DNA of 64,000 nt from Thermodesulfovibrio sp. (GCA_013824615.1 PNOC01000014.1:1-64000); one strand, 5' to 3'. Positions 53,652-62,172 are shown, numbered from the stretch's first letter. Notes: a model not told the origin generated them from the sequence alone. Program-made: numbers and translations.

Positions 53652-55100
53652 TTACCTTGTACTCGGAAGAATTATGCGATAACGTGTTCCACTGCCGGGT
53701 GAGCTCTCGACCGCAATCCTGCCTCGGTGCCCTTCTATAATATTTCTGGTAATTGCCAGTCCAAGTCCGCTTCCGGAGTGCTTCGTTGAAAAAAACGGCT
53801 TGAAAATATCCTTCAGGTTGTCTTGGGGTATTCCGGGCCCGGTGTCCGACACCGAAATTTCCACCTCATGCTGTTCAGGGCCGTCATGCACATCAAATCC
53901 AAGCCGTCCGCCGTACGGCATCGACTGGAGGCTATGGAGTGCGATATTGCCAACCGCCCTTTCCAGCTGCTCAGGGTCAACCATTATCGAAAGGTCCCCG
54001 GTAGAACGCATCTCTATGCGGACCTTCTGCTCATCAGCCCTCGGGGCCACCCGGGCCATCACCTTTTCGATAATAGCATTTATATCTACAGGAATCAAAT
54101 GCATATCAGGCGGGCGGGCAAAAAGCAGCAGGTCTTTGACCGCCCTGTCAAGCCTGTCAATTTCATCGAGGATCTCGCGCGTTATATCTTTACGGGGACT
54201 GTCCTCGGGAAAGTCTTCCGCAAGGACCTGAAGGGCGCCGCTGATGCCTGCCAGGGGATTTTTTATATCATGGGCCACACTCGCAGCCAGCTCCCCAAGA
54301 GATGCCATTTTGTCAATATAGACGTCCCGGTCTGCCCGGCACTTGTCAATTTCAGCCCCCTTGCGGTCTATATCTGCCATGATCGCATTGAGGCTTGAGG
54401 CAAGCAGTCCCATCTCTTCGCTGCGGTTCGTCGGAAGCTGTTCCCTCAGGCCTCCGCCGGCAACCCTTTCCAGCGATCCGATAAGTTCGTCTATCGGTTT
54501 TTTTACCAGGTAACTGCTCAGCAGCCAGATTGACCCGATAAGCAGGAAGAGTGTAAGCAGGGCAGTCCTGGCTATGCCGCTTGCGGCAGCCGTAATATCA
54601 TCATCCGTTGCTTTGCTGGCAAACTCGACATCGAGCATCCCGCGGATATGGGCAACGCCGCCATGACACCGCTGGCAGGTCCGGTCGTTCCGTATCAGGA
54701 CGATCTTCGAGAAGATCTTCTTCCCCTTGCCCGCGTCGGTCCAGAATATGGACAGATCGTTGCGGGCCCGGTAAACTGACATGTCCTTGTGCTGAAACCT
54801 TTGTCCTATCTCTCCGGGTACTGTTGAATTCAGAATCATCCCGTCTTCAGTAAATATCCGGATAGCGATGATATCTTCCGCAATCAGATTTTCGAGAAAC
54901 TTCTGGAATTCGCGGCCCCTCCCTTCCAGCATCAGGGATTTCAGCCCGTTATTGATGATCTCATTGAGGAGTTCGATTTTCCCCCGGCGGTTGTCCCTGA
55001 TCTGCTCCTGGCTGATCCTGAAATTCTGCCACGAAAAAAAAGCTATGGTGAGCAACGCTACTGCAGAAAAGCAGAGTATAAACTTCTTATTCAGTCCCAT
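53652..55100 (-). CDS. Membrane histidine kinase with a periplasmic CxxCH heme motif
   Basis: The 482-residue kinase has a membrane helix at about 7-25, a periplasmic sensor of about 150 residues, a second helix at 178-198, a HAMP domain (198-250), the HisKA box with His277 (SVAHDIKNPLAG) and a HATPase (DTGPGIPQDN, GSGLGLAITRNII). The sensor contains CQRCH (142-146) just before GMLDVEF, a c-type heme attachment motif in a fold resembling tandem-helix or Cache-like sensors with covalent heme. The cytochrome c assembly genes ccsA and resB lie just upstream, so heme attachment is feasible. It probably senses redox state or a diatomic gas; the ligand is inferred. Confidence 0.9.
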   Translation of the reverse strand: MGLNKKFILCFSAVALLTIAFFSWQNFRISQEQIRDNRRGKIELLNEIINNGLKSLMLEGRGREFQKFLENLIAEDIIAIRIFTEDGMILNSTVPGEIGQRFQHKDMSVYRARNDLSIFWTDAGKGKKIFSKIVLIRNDRTCQRCHGGVAHIRGMLDVEFASKATDDDITAAASGIARTALLTLFLLIGSIWLLSSYLVKKPIDELIGSLERVAGGGLREQLPTNRSEEMGLLASSLNAIMADIDRKGAEIDKCRADRDVYIDKMASLGELAASVAHDIKNPLAGISGALQVLAEDFPEDSPRKDITREILDEIDRLDRAVKDLLLFARPPDMHLIPVDINAIIEKVMARVAPRADEQKVRIEMRSTGDLSIMVDPEQLERAVGNIALHSLQSMPYGGRLGFDVHDGPEQHEVEISVSDTGPGIPQDNLKDIFKPFFSTKHSGSGLGLAITRNIIEGHRGRIAVESSPGSGTRYRIILPSTR

Positions 55101-55137
55101 GCCTGCCCATTGTCAACTAGGGTACCAGCAGTGCAGA

Positions 55138-55170
55138 CCGCCGCACCTCTCCCGAAGAAAGGCACGGCGG
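55138..55170 (-). other. Intercistronic hairpin between ccsA and the kinase gene
   Basis: A 10-base stem with two G-U pairs (55138-55147 with 55161-55170) and a 13-base loop lies in the 80-base gap after ccsA. No U-tract follows, so it may be an attenuating or processing structure that separates the resB-ccsA mRNA from the downstream regulators. Confidence 0.5.
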
Positions 55171-55180
55171 CCGACGTTTT

Positions 55181-56266
55181 CTACTCAGAGCCGTAGCTGT
55201 GCAGGCCTGACAGCAGCAGGTTAACGCCCAGATAGGTGAAAATAACCGCAACAAAACCAATGACCGCCACCATCGCAACCTTTTTCCCCTTCCATCCCCT
55301 CATCAGGCGGCTGTGCAGATAGAAGGCATAGAAGAACCAGGTGATCAGAGACCAGGTCTCCTTCGGGTCCCAGGTCCAGTATTTACCCCATGCCTGGTCT
55401 GCCCAGATCGCCCCGAATATAAGCCCCCCGAGCGTAAAGATGGGGAAACCCATCGCGATGCTTTTATACGTTATTTCATCAAGTATCTCTGCGGAAATAT
55501 CAAAACTGTTGATGATCTTTTTCAGGCCGCCGGCGAATCTCCAGACCGCAAACGTAAAAGCTGCTGCCACGGCAAAACTCATTGCCGACACTCCGAAGGA
55601 ACTGCTCCTGAAAGAGGCCCTGAAGAGATAGCTTTTGATAAGGTCTTCCTGCCCCTTGATCGAGAGTTTAAATGTGAGATAGTCAAACCCCATTGCAGCC
55701 AGGACGATCACAAAGACGCTCACCATGACGGTCCAGAATATGTAAGCGGGATCTTTCCGGTCATCCGTGGCAGTGATAAGATACATGAGACCGGTGCTGA
55801 ATGAGACGGCAAACATGGCATACGCAATAAAGCTCATCATGACATGCGCCAGGAGCCAGTTGCTCTGAAGCGCCGGCACCAGGGGCTGAATATTTTTTGA
55901 CATGCCCGATATGTCGATAAAGGCCAGCACCAGGCCGGCAATCGGGGTAATAAAAGCCCCGAAGGATTTTGTTCTGTATTTAAACTCTATGACGAGATAG
56001 GACAGAATCAGACACCAGACAAAAAATATGAGAGACTCATAGAGGTTGGTCAGCGGCACCCCCCGAAGTATCCCCATATTACCTATTTCTGCAAATTCCT
56101 TCCACCTCAGCAGCAACGCCATGGTCTGAAACGCAAAGCCGCCCATGGTGACGGCTGTCGCCGCGCTCCCCACCGGCTTATTCTTAAATGCAAGATGCCC
56201 TATGTATAAAATCATTGCCAGAAAATAGGCGATCGTCGACCATCCGAAAAATACTGAACTGTTCAT
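55181..56266 (-). CDS. ccsA: Cytochrome c biogenesis protein CcsA (ResC)
   Basis: CcsA carries heme across the inner membrane and, with ResB, attaches it to CxxCH sites of apocytochromes (System II). The 361-residue protein has eight or so membrane helices and the WWD-type heme-handling domain (WADQAWGKYWTWDPKETWSLITWF), with conserved His residues in the flanking loops. It starts right after the resB stop. Client proteins include the dodecaheme cytochrome and possibly the adjacent sensor kinase. Confidence 0.95.
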   Translation of the reverse strand: MNSSVFFGWSTIAYFLAMILYIGHLAFKNKPVGSAATAVTMGGFAFQTMALLLRWKEFAEIGNMGILRGVPLTNLYESLIFFVWCLILSYLVIEFKYRTKSFGAFITPIAGLVLAFIDISGMSKNIQPLVPALQSNWLLAHVMMSFIAYAMFAVSFSTGLMYLITATDDRKDPAYIFWTVMVSVFVIVLAAMGFDYLTFKLSIKGQEDLIKSYLFRASFRSSSFGVSAMSFAVAAAFTFAVWRFAGGLKKIINSFDISAEILDEITYKSIAMGFPIFTLGGLIFGAIWADQAWGKYWTWDPKETWSLITWFFYAFYLHSRLMRGWKGKKVAMVAVIGFVAVIFTYLGVNLLLSGLHSYGSE

Positions 56267-57730
56267 CTATTTATTACCCCCTTTTGGACCGGCAGAAAGT
56301 ATTGCAACAAGCTTGTCGACCTTATGCTCGAAGGAAGCCCGGTTTCTGTGCGCAGAGGCACCGACGATTATTTTTGACCCGCCTTTGTCTTCAGAAACAG
56401 AGACCCAGATTCTCCTGTGGCTCATGAAAAAGGACATAAAAAGACCCACAGCCATGATGATACACCCGAGGTAAACAATGCCCACGCCAGGATCTTTCCT
56501 GACCTGCATACCGGTATATTCAATCCCCCAGTAATCAAGGAACTCAACCCTGTCGCCGCTGGGAAGGTTCCACGTCTGCGGGTATCTCTTCAGTATCCAG
56601 CCTGTGGTAGTCTGGCCGGTGCCTGAAAACTCAATAAACACAGCAGGGTTTTTCAGATGTTCATCATACGTGAAAGGTTTTCCGGCCTGATCAAGAGAGA
56701 GGGCAGGACTGAAGTCTGCTATACGTCCCTGGACCGCCGTGCCAGGAATGGTGAACGTATCGCCGACCTTTGCCTGAATATCCTGAGACTGCCCGGCAGC
56801 TGATTTGACCCTCAGGATGATAATTCCCCTGTCCTGGCCGTTCGGGACAAGTCCAAAACTAGACTGATAAAAAGTGATTCCTTCAAAGGTGAGAGGATCA
56901 TTGACAACAATCGTCTGCTCCTTCACCTTCTTGCCGTTTTTGTAGACCGAAAGCCAGCTCTTGTAGGCCTTCGGCATATCACTGTCATTATAATAGGCAA
57001 CCTCAAAGTTGTCGCAACGGAGGTCAAAGCCCAGCGGAATTTCCTTGCCCCGGTCTTTATAGGCCACAGAACTCGTCTCACCCTCAGGCAGGTTCAGAAA
57101 TGCATTGAACCCGAAGAAGAGACCGATTATGGCTCCTGCCAGTATGACCAGGATGCTCAGATGCGTTATGTAGACCCCGAGTCTCGAATAGTTACCCGTT
57201 TCCGCATACAGCTGTGTCCCGGCGGCCTCTTCGGCTGCAGCCTCTTTCGGCTTGAACCCTATCTCACGCAGCGCGGCCTGTACCAGCTCTTTGGCCTGGG
57301 CCGGTTTCCCCTTAAGGGCGATGGACCGTTTTATCGAGGTTTTTTCTATAAGATCTGCAGACATGGGCCGAATCGGCTCCCGCACCAGCTTCCAGACGCG
57401 CGGCAACCTGTCAAGCGAGCATATAATAAGGTTCGCGGCAAAAAGCAGAAGCAGGGACACGAACCACCAGGCGTGGTACATGTCACTAAAGCCGAGCCGT
57501 TCAAGCACCCCGTATACGCTGTGGGCAGTATCGTGGCTTACGTGAAACATCTTCACCAGGATCTTGATATTCTTTTCCGGTTCAGCATTCTGTTCAAGGA
57601 TAGTGCCGACGATTGAAGTCAGAGCAATGAACGAGAAGATAACAACGGCCAGCTTGACCGATGCAAAAAGGTCCCAGATCCTGTCAGTCAGGTTCTTGGG
57701 GGTTGGGACAGGTTTCTTGTCATTTTCCAT
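56267..57730 (-). CDS. resB: Cytochrome c biogenesis protein ResB (CcsB)
   Basis: ResB is the membrane partner of CcsA and helps present reduced apocytochrome. The 487-residue protein has an N-terminal membrane helix (about 22-42), two more near 85-105 and 185-210, a large periplasmic domain (about 215-415) and a last helix (VGIVYLGCIIMAVGLFMSFFMSHRR). The usual LNILEQN-like segment reads GTILEQNAEPEKN. A GAGGAG site precedes the ATG. It leads a minus-strand run of eight genes. Confidence 0.94.
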   Translation of the reverse strand: MENDKKPVPTPKNLTDRIWDLFASVKLAVVIFSFIALTSIVGTILEQNAEPEKNIKILVKMFHVSHDTAHSVYGVLERLGFSDMYHAWWFVSLLLLFAANLIICSLDRLPRVWKLVREPIRPMSADLIEKTSIKRSIALKGKPAQAKELVQAALREIGFKPKEAAAEEAAGTQLYAETGNYSRLGVYITHLSILVILAGAIIGLFFGFNAFLNLPEGETSSVAYKDRGKEIPLGFDLRCDNFEVAYYNDSDMPKAYKSWLSVYKNGKKVKEQTIVVNDPLTFEGITFYQSSFGLVPNGQDRGIIILRVKSAAGQSQDIQAKVGDTFTIPGTAVQGRIADFSPALSLDQAGKPFTYDEHLKNPAVFIEFSGTGQTTTGWILKRYPQTWNLPSGDRVEFLDYWGIEYTGMQVRKDPGVGIVYLGCIIMAVGLFMSFFMSHRRIWVSVSEDKGGSKIIVGASAHRNRASFEHKVDKLVAILSAGPKGGNK

Positions 57731-57759
57731 GCAATAAGCTCCTCAGATATGATGTTTCT

Positions 57760-57789
57760 ATAATAGACTATCTTTTTCGAACAAAACAA
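57760..57789 (-). promoter_or_regulatory. Promoter of the resB-ccsA run
   Basis: TTGTTT (57784-57789) and TATTAT (57760-57765) are 18 bases apart on the minus strand, giving a leader of about 25 bases before resB. Confidence 0.6.
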
Positions 57790-57818
57790 GACTGACAGCC
57801 GTCCTTCGGCAACCCGGC

Positions 57819-58292
57819 TCAGGACTTCGGAGTGCCCGCTATCTTCGGTCTGTCACGCCTGGAATTGACAATGCAGAGAAATCCAAACGGTTCTTCAAGC
57901 GGATTAGAAAGTCTGTGTACGCTGCCCGGGGCTATATAGGCCGTGTCCATAAACTTCAGCTTTCTTCTTCTTTTCCCGGAAAGCATCAGACCTTCGCCCC
58001 TGACGCATATCACCACATGTTCATGCCGGTGCTGCTCAAGACTGCTCCTGCCGCCGGGGGCTATCTCGAAATACCTGACATGAAACCGCGTAGTTTCGCC
58101 ATGAGCCCCGATCAGGACCCGCCGTATGACATCCGACCATTCAGTCCCGGCTGTTTTATATGGCTGGTCTGTGACGCCCGTCCAGGAAAAATTGCCTTTA
58201 TGCCGATAGAAGGCATCTTTGTTGACTCCAGCAGCAGCGGGATTTTCCTCCGAGGGTATCTCGCAAAAAGAGGTCGGTTTCTTTTTTTTCAT
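57819..58292 (-). CDS. Cupin-domain protein
   Basis: The 157-residue protein has a single cupin fold in its C-terminal half: the first metal motif EQHRHEHVVICVRGEG (His residues and Glu) and the second APGSVHRL. The N-terminal half is basic and lacks recognisable motifs. The start at 58292 (GGAG upstream) is chosen rather than an earlier in-frame ATG that lies closer to the upstream gene. It follows the zinc dehydrogenase gene by 40 bases on the same strand, so it may act in the same pathway, as a small-molecule-binding or isomerase/dioxygenase-like enzyme. Confidence 0.85.
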   Translation of the reverse strand: MKKKKPTSFCEIPSEENPAAAGVNKDAFYRHKGNFSWTGVTDQPYKTAGTEWSDVIRRVLIGAHGETTRFHVRYFEIAPGGRSSLEQHRHEHVVICVRGEGLMLSGKRRRKLKFMDTAYIAPGSVHRLSNPLEEPFGFLCIVNSRRDRPKIAGTPKS

Positions 58293-58332
58293 GGCATGGA
58301 GCTCCTGGTTATATTCTTTGGCATTCCCTGTA

Positions 58333-59358
58333 TCACTCAAACACAATCAATGACTTCAATGAATCCCCGGCAGCGGCAGTGAGCCTGAAGGCCTCAGCTG
58401 TCTGTTCTATCGGGAAGCGGTGCGTCACCACGTGCTCTGCCCTGACAATCCCTTTTTTGACAAGTCCAAAGGCCTCTGCAGTATCACCCGGTCCGCAGGA
58501 ATAGCTGGTGACCAGGTTGATATCCCTGAAATAGAGGTAATTCGGGTCAAGCAGGAGGTTTTCTCCAGGCTGCGCAGGAGTAAATAATAAGACAGTTCCT
58601 CCCGGCCGAACACACTGGATTCCCTGCAGCATGGCAACAGCACTGTTGGGCCCCACAATAACGAGTTCAGCCATATCGCCCTGCGTGATTCGGCTGAGTC
58701 CATCGTAAAGGGTCTCTGTTGACACATCGATAAGCTCATCTGCCCCGAGTTTCCCGGCCCAGTCGAGACGGAACCTGACCCTGTCGGCGCAGATGATTCT
58801 GCCTGCGCCATAGGCCCTGGAGATGAGGAGATTCAACATTCCCATGACTCCCAGTCCCATGATAAGGACCGTATCTCCACCTCGCAGCCCTGCCCTGCTC
58901 AGTCCCTTGACAACACAGGCAGCCGGCTCAATCAGGGTGGCATCCTCAAAGCTGATGGCAGCTTCAAGCCTGAGTGTATCATTCTGCAGATTGACTTCAG
59001 GCACGCGGATATATTCCGATACTCCGCCGGGAAAGATCAGGGAGGACTTCCAGGTGCTGCACTGAACATAATCACCACGGAGGCAGAATCTGCAGATACG
59101 GCAGGGAGCGTGATGGTGCATAAATACCCTGTCGCCTTTTTGAAATGAAGTAACCCCTTTGCCAACCTGGACAACCTCGCCGGCAGGTTCATGGCCGAGG
59201 ACCAGCGGCGCTTTTCTTTCTATGTACCACGGCATGACATCTCCTGAACATATGCCGCAGGCCTTTGTCCGGACGAGCGCCTCCCCCGGCCCGGCCTCGG
59301 GCGCCGGCATCTCCTCGACGCGAATATCGTGGTAACTATACAGCCGGGCTACCTTCAT
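58333..59358 (-). CDS. Zinc-dependent MDR alcohol dehydrogenase-like enzyme (first copy)
   Basis: The 341-residue protein is a medium-chain dehydrogenase: catalytic zinc Cys and His in ACGICSGD and LGHEPAGEV, the structural zinc motif CRICRFC...C, and the NAD-binding GLGVMGMLNLL. It is closest in style to sorbitol and threonine dehydrogenases. The start at 59358 is chosen because a TACAAT extended -10 box lies just before it. The substrate is unknown. It heads a two-gene unit with the cupin and diverges from the GGDEF gene. Confidence 0.92.
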   Translation of the reverse strand: MKVARLYSYHDIRVEEMPAPEAGPGEALVRTKACGICSGDVMPWYIERKAPLVLGHEPAGEVVQVGKGVTSFQKGDRVFMHHHAPCRICRFCLRGDYVQCSTWKSSLIFPGGVSEYIRVPEVNLQNDTLRLEAAISFEDATLIEPAACVVKGLSRAGLRGGDTVLIMGLGVMGMLNLLISRAYGAGRIICADRVRFRLDWAGKLGADELIDVSTETLYDGLSRITQGDMAELVIVGPNSAVAMLQGIQCVRPGGTVLLFTPAQPGENLLLDPNYLYFRDINLVTSYSCGPGDTAEAFGLVKKGIVRAEHVVTHRFPIEQTAEAFRLTAAAGDSLKSLIVFE

Positions 59359-59367
59359 AAGCATATA

Positions 59368-59376
59368 ATTGTAGCA
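59368..59376 (-). promoter_or_regulatory. Extended -10 promoter before the dehydrogenase
   Basis: TG-C-TACAAT on the minus strand is an extended -10 element whose expected start point (about 59361) is two or three bases before the ATG at 59358. No good -35 box and no ribosome site are visible. Confidence 0.5.
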
Positions 59377-59453
59377 TGAGGAGGCCATAGCTCTGCCTGC
59401 CTCAGAATCACGTCAGGCACCGGCTTGAATATATCTTCGCCAGACATGCCCTA

Positions 59454-59482
59454 TTGACATTCAGCGGCCTTCTGTTTACCCT
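59454..59482 (+). promoter_or_regulatory. Promoter-like element right before the GGDEF gene
   Basis: A consensus TTGACA (59454-59459) is followed after 17 bases by TACCCT (59477-59482), a weak -10. The ATG at 59490 is where transcription would start. The -35 is strong, the -10 poor. Confidence 0.4.
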
Positions 59483-59489
59483 TTAAGAG

Positions 59490-60611
59490 ATGAAGATCTA
59501 TTCAGCAAACAATGCAGTTCTGACGAAACTTCTGAACAGGAACAGGAAGGACTGGGCAAATGCCTATGACGTGGATCTCACTATGCTGCTGGGCGAGATA
59601 CTCACCTGGGCGAATAAACTGGTGCCCTCGGAATCAGGGTCGATACTCCTTGACGACCCGGCCCTGAAATGGGGCATGAGAAAAGAGGACAGGCTTTATT
59701 TTGCTGCCTGCTTCGGGAAAGGTTCCTCAACCCTGGTCAACACCTCAATTTCCTCCAGATCCGGAATTGCAGGGGATACGTACACCAGCGGTGAGCCGCA
59801 TATCAGCAGGAATGCTGTAAACGATAAAAAATACTATCCGGTAATCGCGGAAAGAATGCATTACAGGACGAGGTCAATTATCTGTGCCCCTATTGTCATC
59901 GAAGGCTCAACGATAGGGGTCATTGAACTGATTAACCGGACGGCCGCTGAAAGTTATTCGGATATGGACCTGGCGCTGCTGAAGATCTTCGCAGGCTATA
60001 CGGCAACACTCATCCTGAACGCCCTGATTGCACAGAGCTTCGAAGAACTTTCCCGAAGGGACAACCTGACCGGGCTGTATAACGACCGGCATTTCTTCCG
60101 CATGCTTGAACACGAAATCGAAAAAGCAGCCCGACTGAAAGAGCCGCTCTCACTCATATTTTTTGACCTTGACCACTTCAAGCAGGTAAACGACACCCAC
60201 GGCCACCTTGCCGGCAGCACGGTCCTGAAAGAGGTCGGCGACATCCTCCGCGAAATATTCCACGGCACGCGGGCCGTTTCAGCTCGTTATGGAGGAGATG
60301 AATACTCGGTCATCCTGCCGGGGATAGGGCGGAACGAGGCCGCACAGTATGCCGAACATGTGCGGTCCAACATAGTCAATAAGACCTTTCTGAAGAAAAA
60401 AGTTCCTGGAATCAATCTGCCTCTGAACATCAGGGGTCTTATCACCTGCAGCATCGGGGTGGCTTCCTTCCCCGAGCACCTTAAACAGACAAAAGACAGC
60501 CGGGTGATGGCAGACGGCCTTATCAGAATCGCTGACAAGGCGATGTACCTTGCAAAAGAACGCGGAAAAAACAGAATTGTTGTTGCATCCCGTTCCCGGG
60601 GCAATAAATAA
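59490..60611 (+). CDS. GAF-GGDEF diguanylate cyclase
   Basis: The protein would make the second messenger cyclic di-GMP. Of 373 residues, about 15-180 form a GAF sensor (SESGSILLDD, SICAPIVIEGSTIGVIELINRT) and about 190-370 a GGDEF domain (RDNLTGLYNDRHFF, FFDLDHFKQVNDTHGHLAGS, ARYGGDEYSVILPG). The active-site motif is GGDEY, a Tyr variant at the last position that is usually compatible with activity. The RxxD product-inhibition site expected five residues before it is absent. There are no membrane helices, so it is cytosolic. Confidence 0.93.
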   Translation: MKIYSANNAVLTKLLNRNRKDWANAYDVDLTMLLGEILTWANKLVPSESGSILLDDPALKWGMRKEDRLYFAACFGKGSSTLVNTSISSRSGIAGDTYTSGEPHISRNAVNDKKYYPVIAERMHYRTRSIICAPIVIEGSTIGVIELINRTAAESYSDMDLALLKIFAGYTATLILNALIAQSFEELSRRDNLTGLYNDRHFFRMLEHEIEKAARLKEPLSLIFFDLDHFKQVNDTHGHLAGSTVLKEVGDILREIFHGTRAVSARYGGDEYSVILPGIGRNEAAQYAEHVRSNIVNKTFLKKKVPGINLPLNIRGLITCSIGVASFPEHLKQTKDSRVMADGLIRIADKAMYLAKERGKNRIVVASRSRGNK

Positions 60612-60631
60612 AGCCGAATCAGAATAAACCC

Positions 60632-60661
60632 TTGACCTGACTGACTGATTTAGGGTATTTT
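60632..60661 (+). promoter_or_regulatory. Promoter before the small membrane protein
   Basis: TTGACC (60632-60637) and TATTTT (60656-60661) are 18 bases apart. The ATG at 60667 is five bases past the -10 box, again leaving no leader. Confidence 0.5.
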
Positions 60662-60666
60662 TTCTG

Positions 60667-60915
60667 ATGGATGCGAGCTCTAAACTGGCTATTGTCATAG
60701 GTCTTTTTTCCCTGACAACCATGATCAACCTGCTCTTCGGTTTTCTCAGAAACAGGACGCGGAAGTATTCAATCAACTGGTTCCTCTGCATCCATGCCCC
60801 GATACCGTTTATTTTTCTGGCACGAATCTTCTCCCATCTTGGCCTTGACTTTATACCCCTTTTTGTCCTGGCGGCGCTGGCAGGCCAGATCCTCGGCGGA
60901 AAGATCGAGTTCTAG
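60667..60915 (+). CDS. Small membrane protein of unknown function
   Basis: The 82-residue product has two or three hydrophobic segments (about 6-26, 38-53 and 58-75) with basic residues between (RNRTRKYS). It has no known family that I recognise. Its stop is four bases before the second zinc dehydrogenase, so the two are probably co-translated; it could anchor that enzyme or be an unrelated small membrane protein. Confidence 0.75.
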   Translation: MDASSKLAIVIGLFSLTTMINLLFGFLRNRTRKYSINWFLCIHAPIPFIFLARIFSHLGLDFIPLFVLAALAGQILGGKIEF

Positions 60916-60919
60916 GCCT

Positions 60920-61936
60920 ATGCTTACCGCCATACTTTCAAAACCGGGCTCGATAGAACTGAGAAATGTTATCCTGCCGGAACCTTCTGCCGGGGAAATT
61001 CTTGTCCAGGTAAAGGCGGCACTCACCTGCGGTACTGATCTGAAGGCCTTTGTCCGGGGCCATGCACTCATCCCTATGCCCGGACCGTTCGGTCACGAAT
61101 TTTCCGGTATTGTGGTGGACAAGGGAAAAGGCGTCGTAAAATTCAAAATCGGCGATCCGGTCATGGCGGTCCACAGTGCACCGTGTCTTGGGTGCAGCTA
61201 CTGCAAAAAAGGACTGTTCAACCTCTGCGAGAATATCATGGCTACCAAGGTCCTCGGTGCGTTTTCAGAGTATGTTCTCCTGCCGGGCCATGTTGTTACC
61301 CAGAACGTCTTCCGTAAACCTGAAGAACTCAGTTTCAAGGAAGCCGCCTTTCTTGAGCCGCTCGCCTGCGTTCTCCATGGGATGGAAAACCTTGCTATTA
61401 AAAAGGGTGATACCGTCTTCATTATCGGTGCCGGCCCGATCGGCCTGCTGCACCTCCTGCTGGCCCGGTCCAAAGGGGCCCGTGTCATGATCACCGGCCT
61501 CGAAAAGGAACGGTTAAAGACTGCAAAAAAAATCGGGGCGGAATGCATCTGCGACCCGGCAAGCGCTGCGGCTGCGGCAAAGAATTTCTCCGGCGGCGCC
61601 GGGGTTGACTTTGTCTTCGAATGCACCGGGCAGCCGGCTATATGGGAGGTATCAGTCGATTATGTCAGGAGGGGCGGTACGGTGGTTCTCTTCGGCGGTT
61701 GCCGCGCCGACACAACCGTCACCTTTAATGCAGCACGCCTGCACTACGATGAAATCATCCTGAAGGGGACATTCCATTTCACGCCGGAGGATGTGAAAAA
61801 AGCACAACTTCTCCTGAGGGACAAAAAAATAAATGTCCAGCCCCTGATCAGCGGCACCGTCAGACTGAAGGAGATTCAGCAGGCCTTCATGAAACTGGTC
61901 AGCGGTGAAGGAATAAAATACGCAATCGTCCCGTAG
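60920..61936 (+). CDS. Zinc-dependent MDR alcohol dehydrogenase-like enzyme (second copy)
   Basis: The 338-residue protein is a second medium-chain dehydrogenase: catalytic ligands in LTCGTDLKAF and FGHEFSGIV, the structural zinc motif CLGCSYC...C, and the NAD-binding GAGPIGLLHLLLA. It differs widely from the copy at 58333. The frame is open further upstream, but the ATG at 60920 is chosen because earlier starts would run into the small membrane protein gene and the family N-terminus (MLTAILSKPGSIELRN) begins here. Confidence 0.92.
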   Translation: MLTAILSKPGSIELRNVILPEPSAGEILVQVKAALTCGTDLKAFVRGHALIPMPGPFGHEFSGIVVDKGKGVVKFKIGDPVMAVHSAPCLGCSYCKKGLFNLCENIMATKVLGAFSEYVLLPGHVVTQNVFRKPEELSFKEAAFLEPLACVLHGMENLAIKKGDTVFIIGAGPIGLLHLLLARSKGARVMITGLEKERLKTAKKIGAECICDPASAAAAAKNFSGGAGVDFVFECTGQPAIWEVSVDYVRRGGTVVLFGGCRADTTVTFNAARLHYDEIILKGTFHFTPEDVKKAQLLLRDKKINVQPLISGTVRLKEIQQAFMKLVSGEGIKYAIVP

Positions 61937-61949
61937 CAAAAAACAGTGT

Positions 61950-62147
61950 TTACGAATGATGAATAACTTTCACCCTGCCTATCTCCCCACTCTGAAGCCT
62001 GACCTTAATGCCATGTGTATGGGCAGGTGATTTCGTCAGGATATCGCGCACAACCCCTTCGGTAAGCTTCCCGCTCTGCTGATCCTTCTTGAGAACAACC
62101 GAGACCTGCAGTCCCGGCTTTATATCAGCACGTCTTGTGCCATCCAT
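61950..62147 (-). CDS. YwbE-family small protein
   Basis: The 65-residue product matches the short YwbE/DUF2196 family: RADIKPGLQVSVVLKKDQQSGKLTEGVVRDILTKSPAHTHGIKVRL is the conserved core, probably a small beta-barrel. The function of the family is not known. A GGAGG site precedes the ATG. It converges on the second dehydrogenase with a 13-base gap. Confidence 0.9.
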   Translation of the reverse strand: MDGTRRADIKPGLQVSVVLKKDQQSGKLTEGVVRDILTKSPAHTHGIKVRLQSGEIGRVKVIHHS

Positions 62148-62172
62148 ATACCAGCCTCCGTTTACCGTTATT

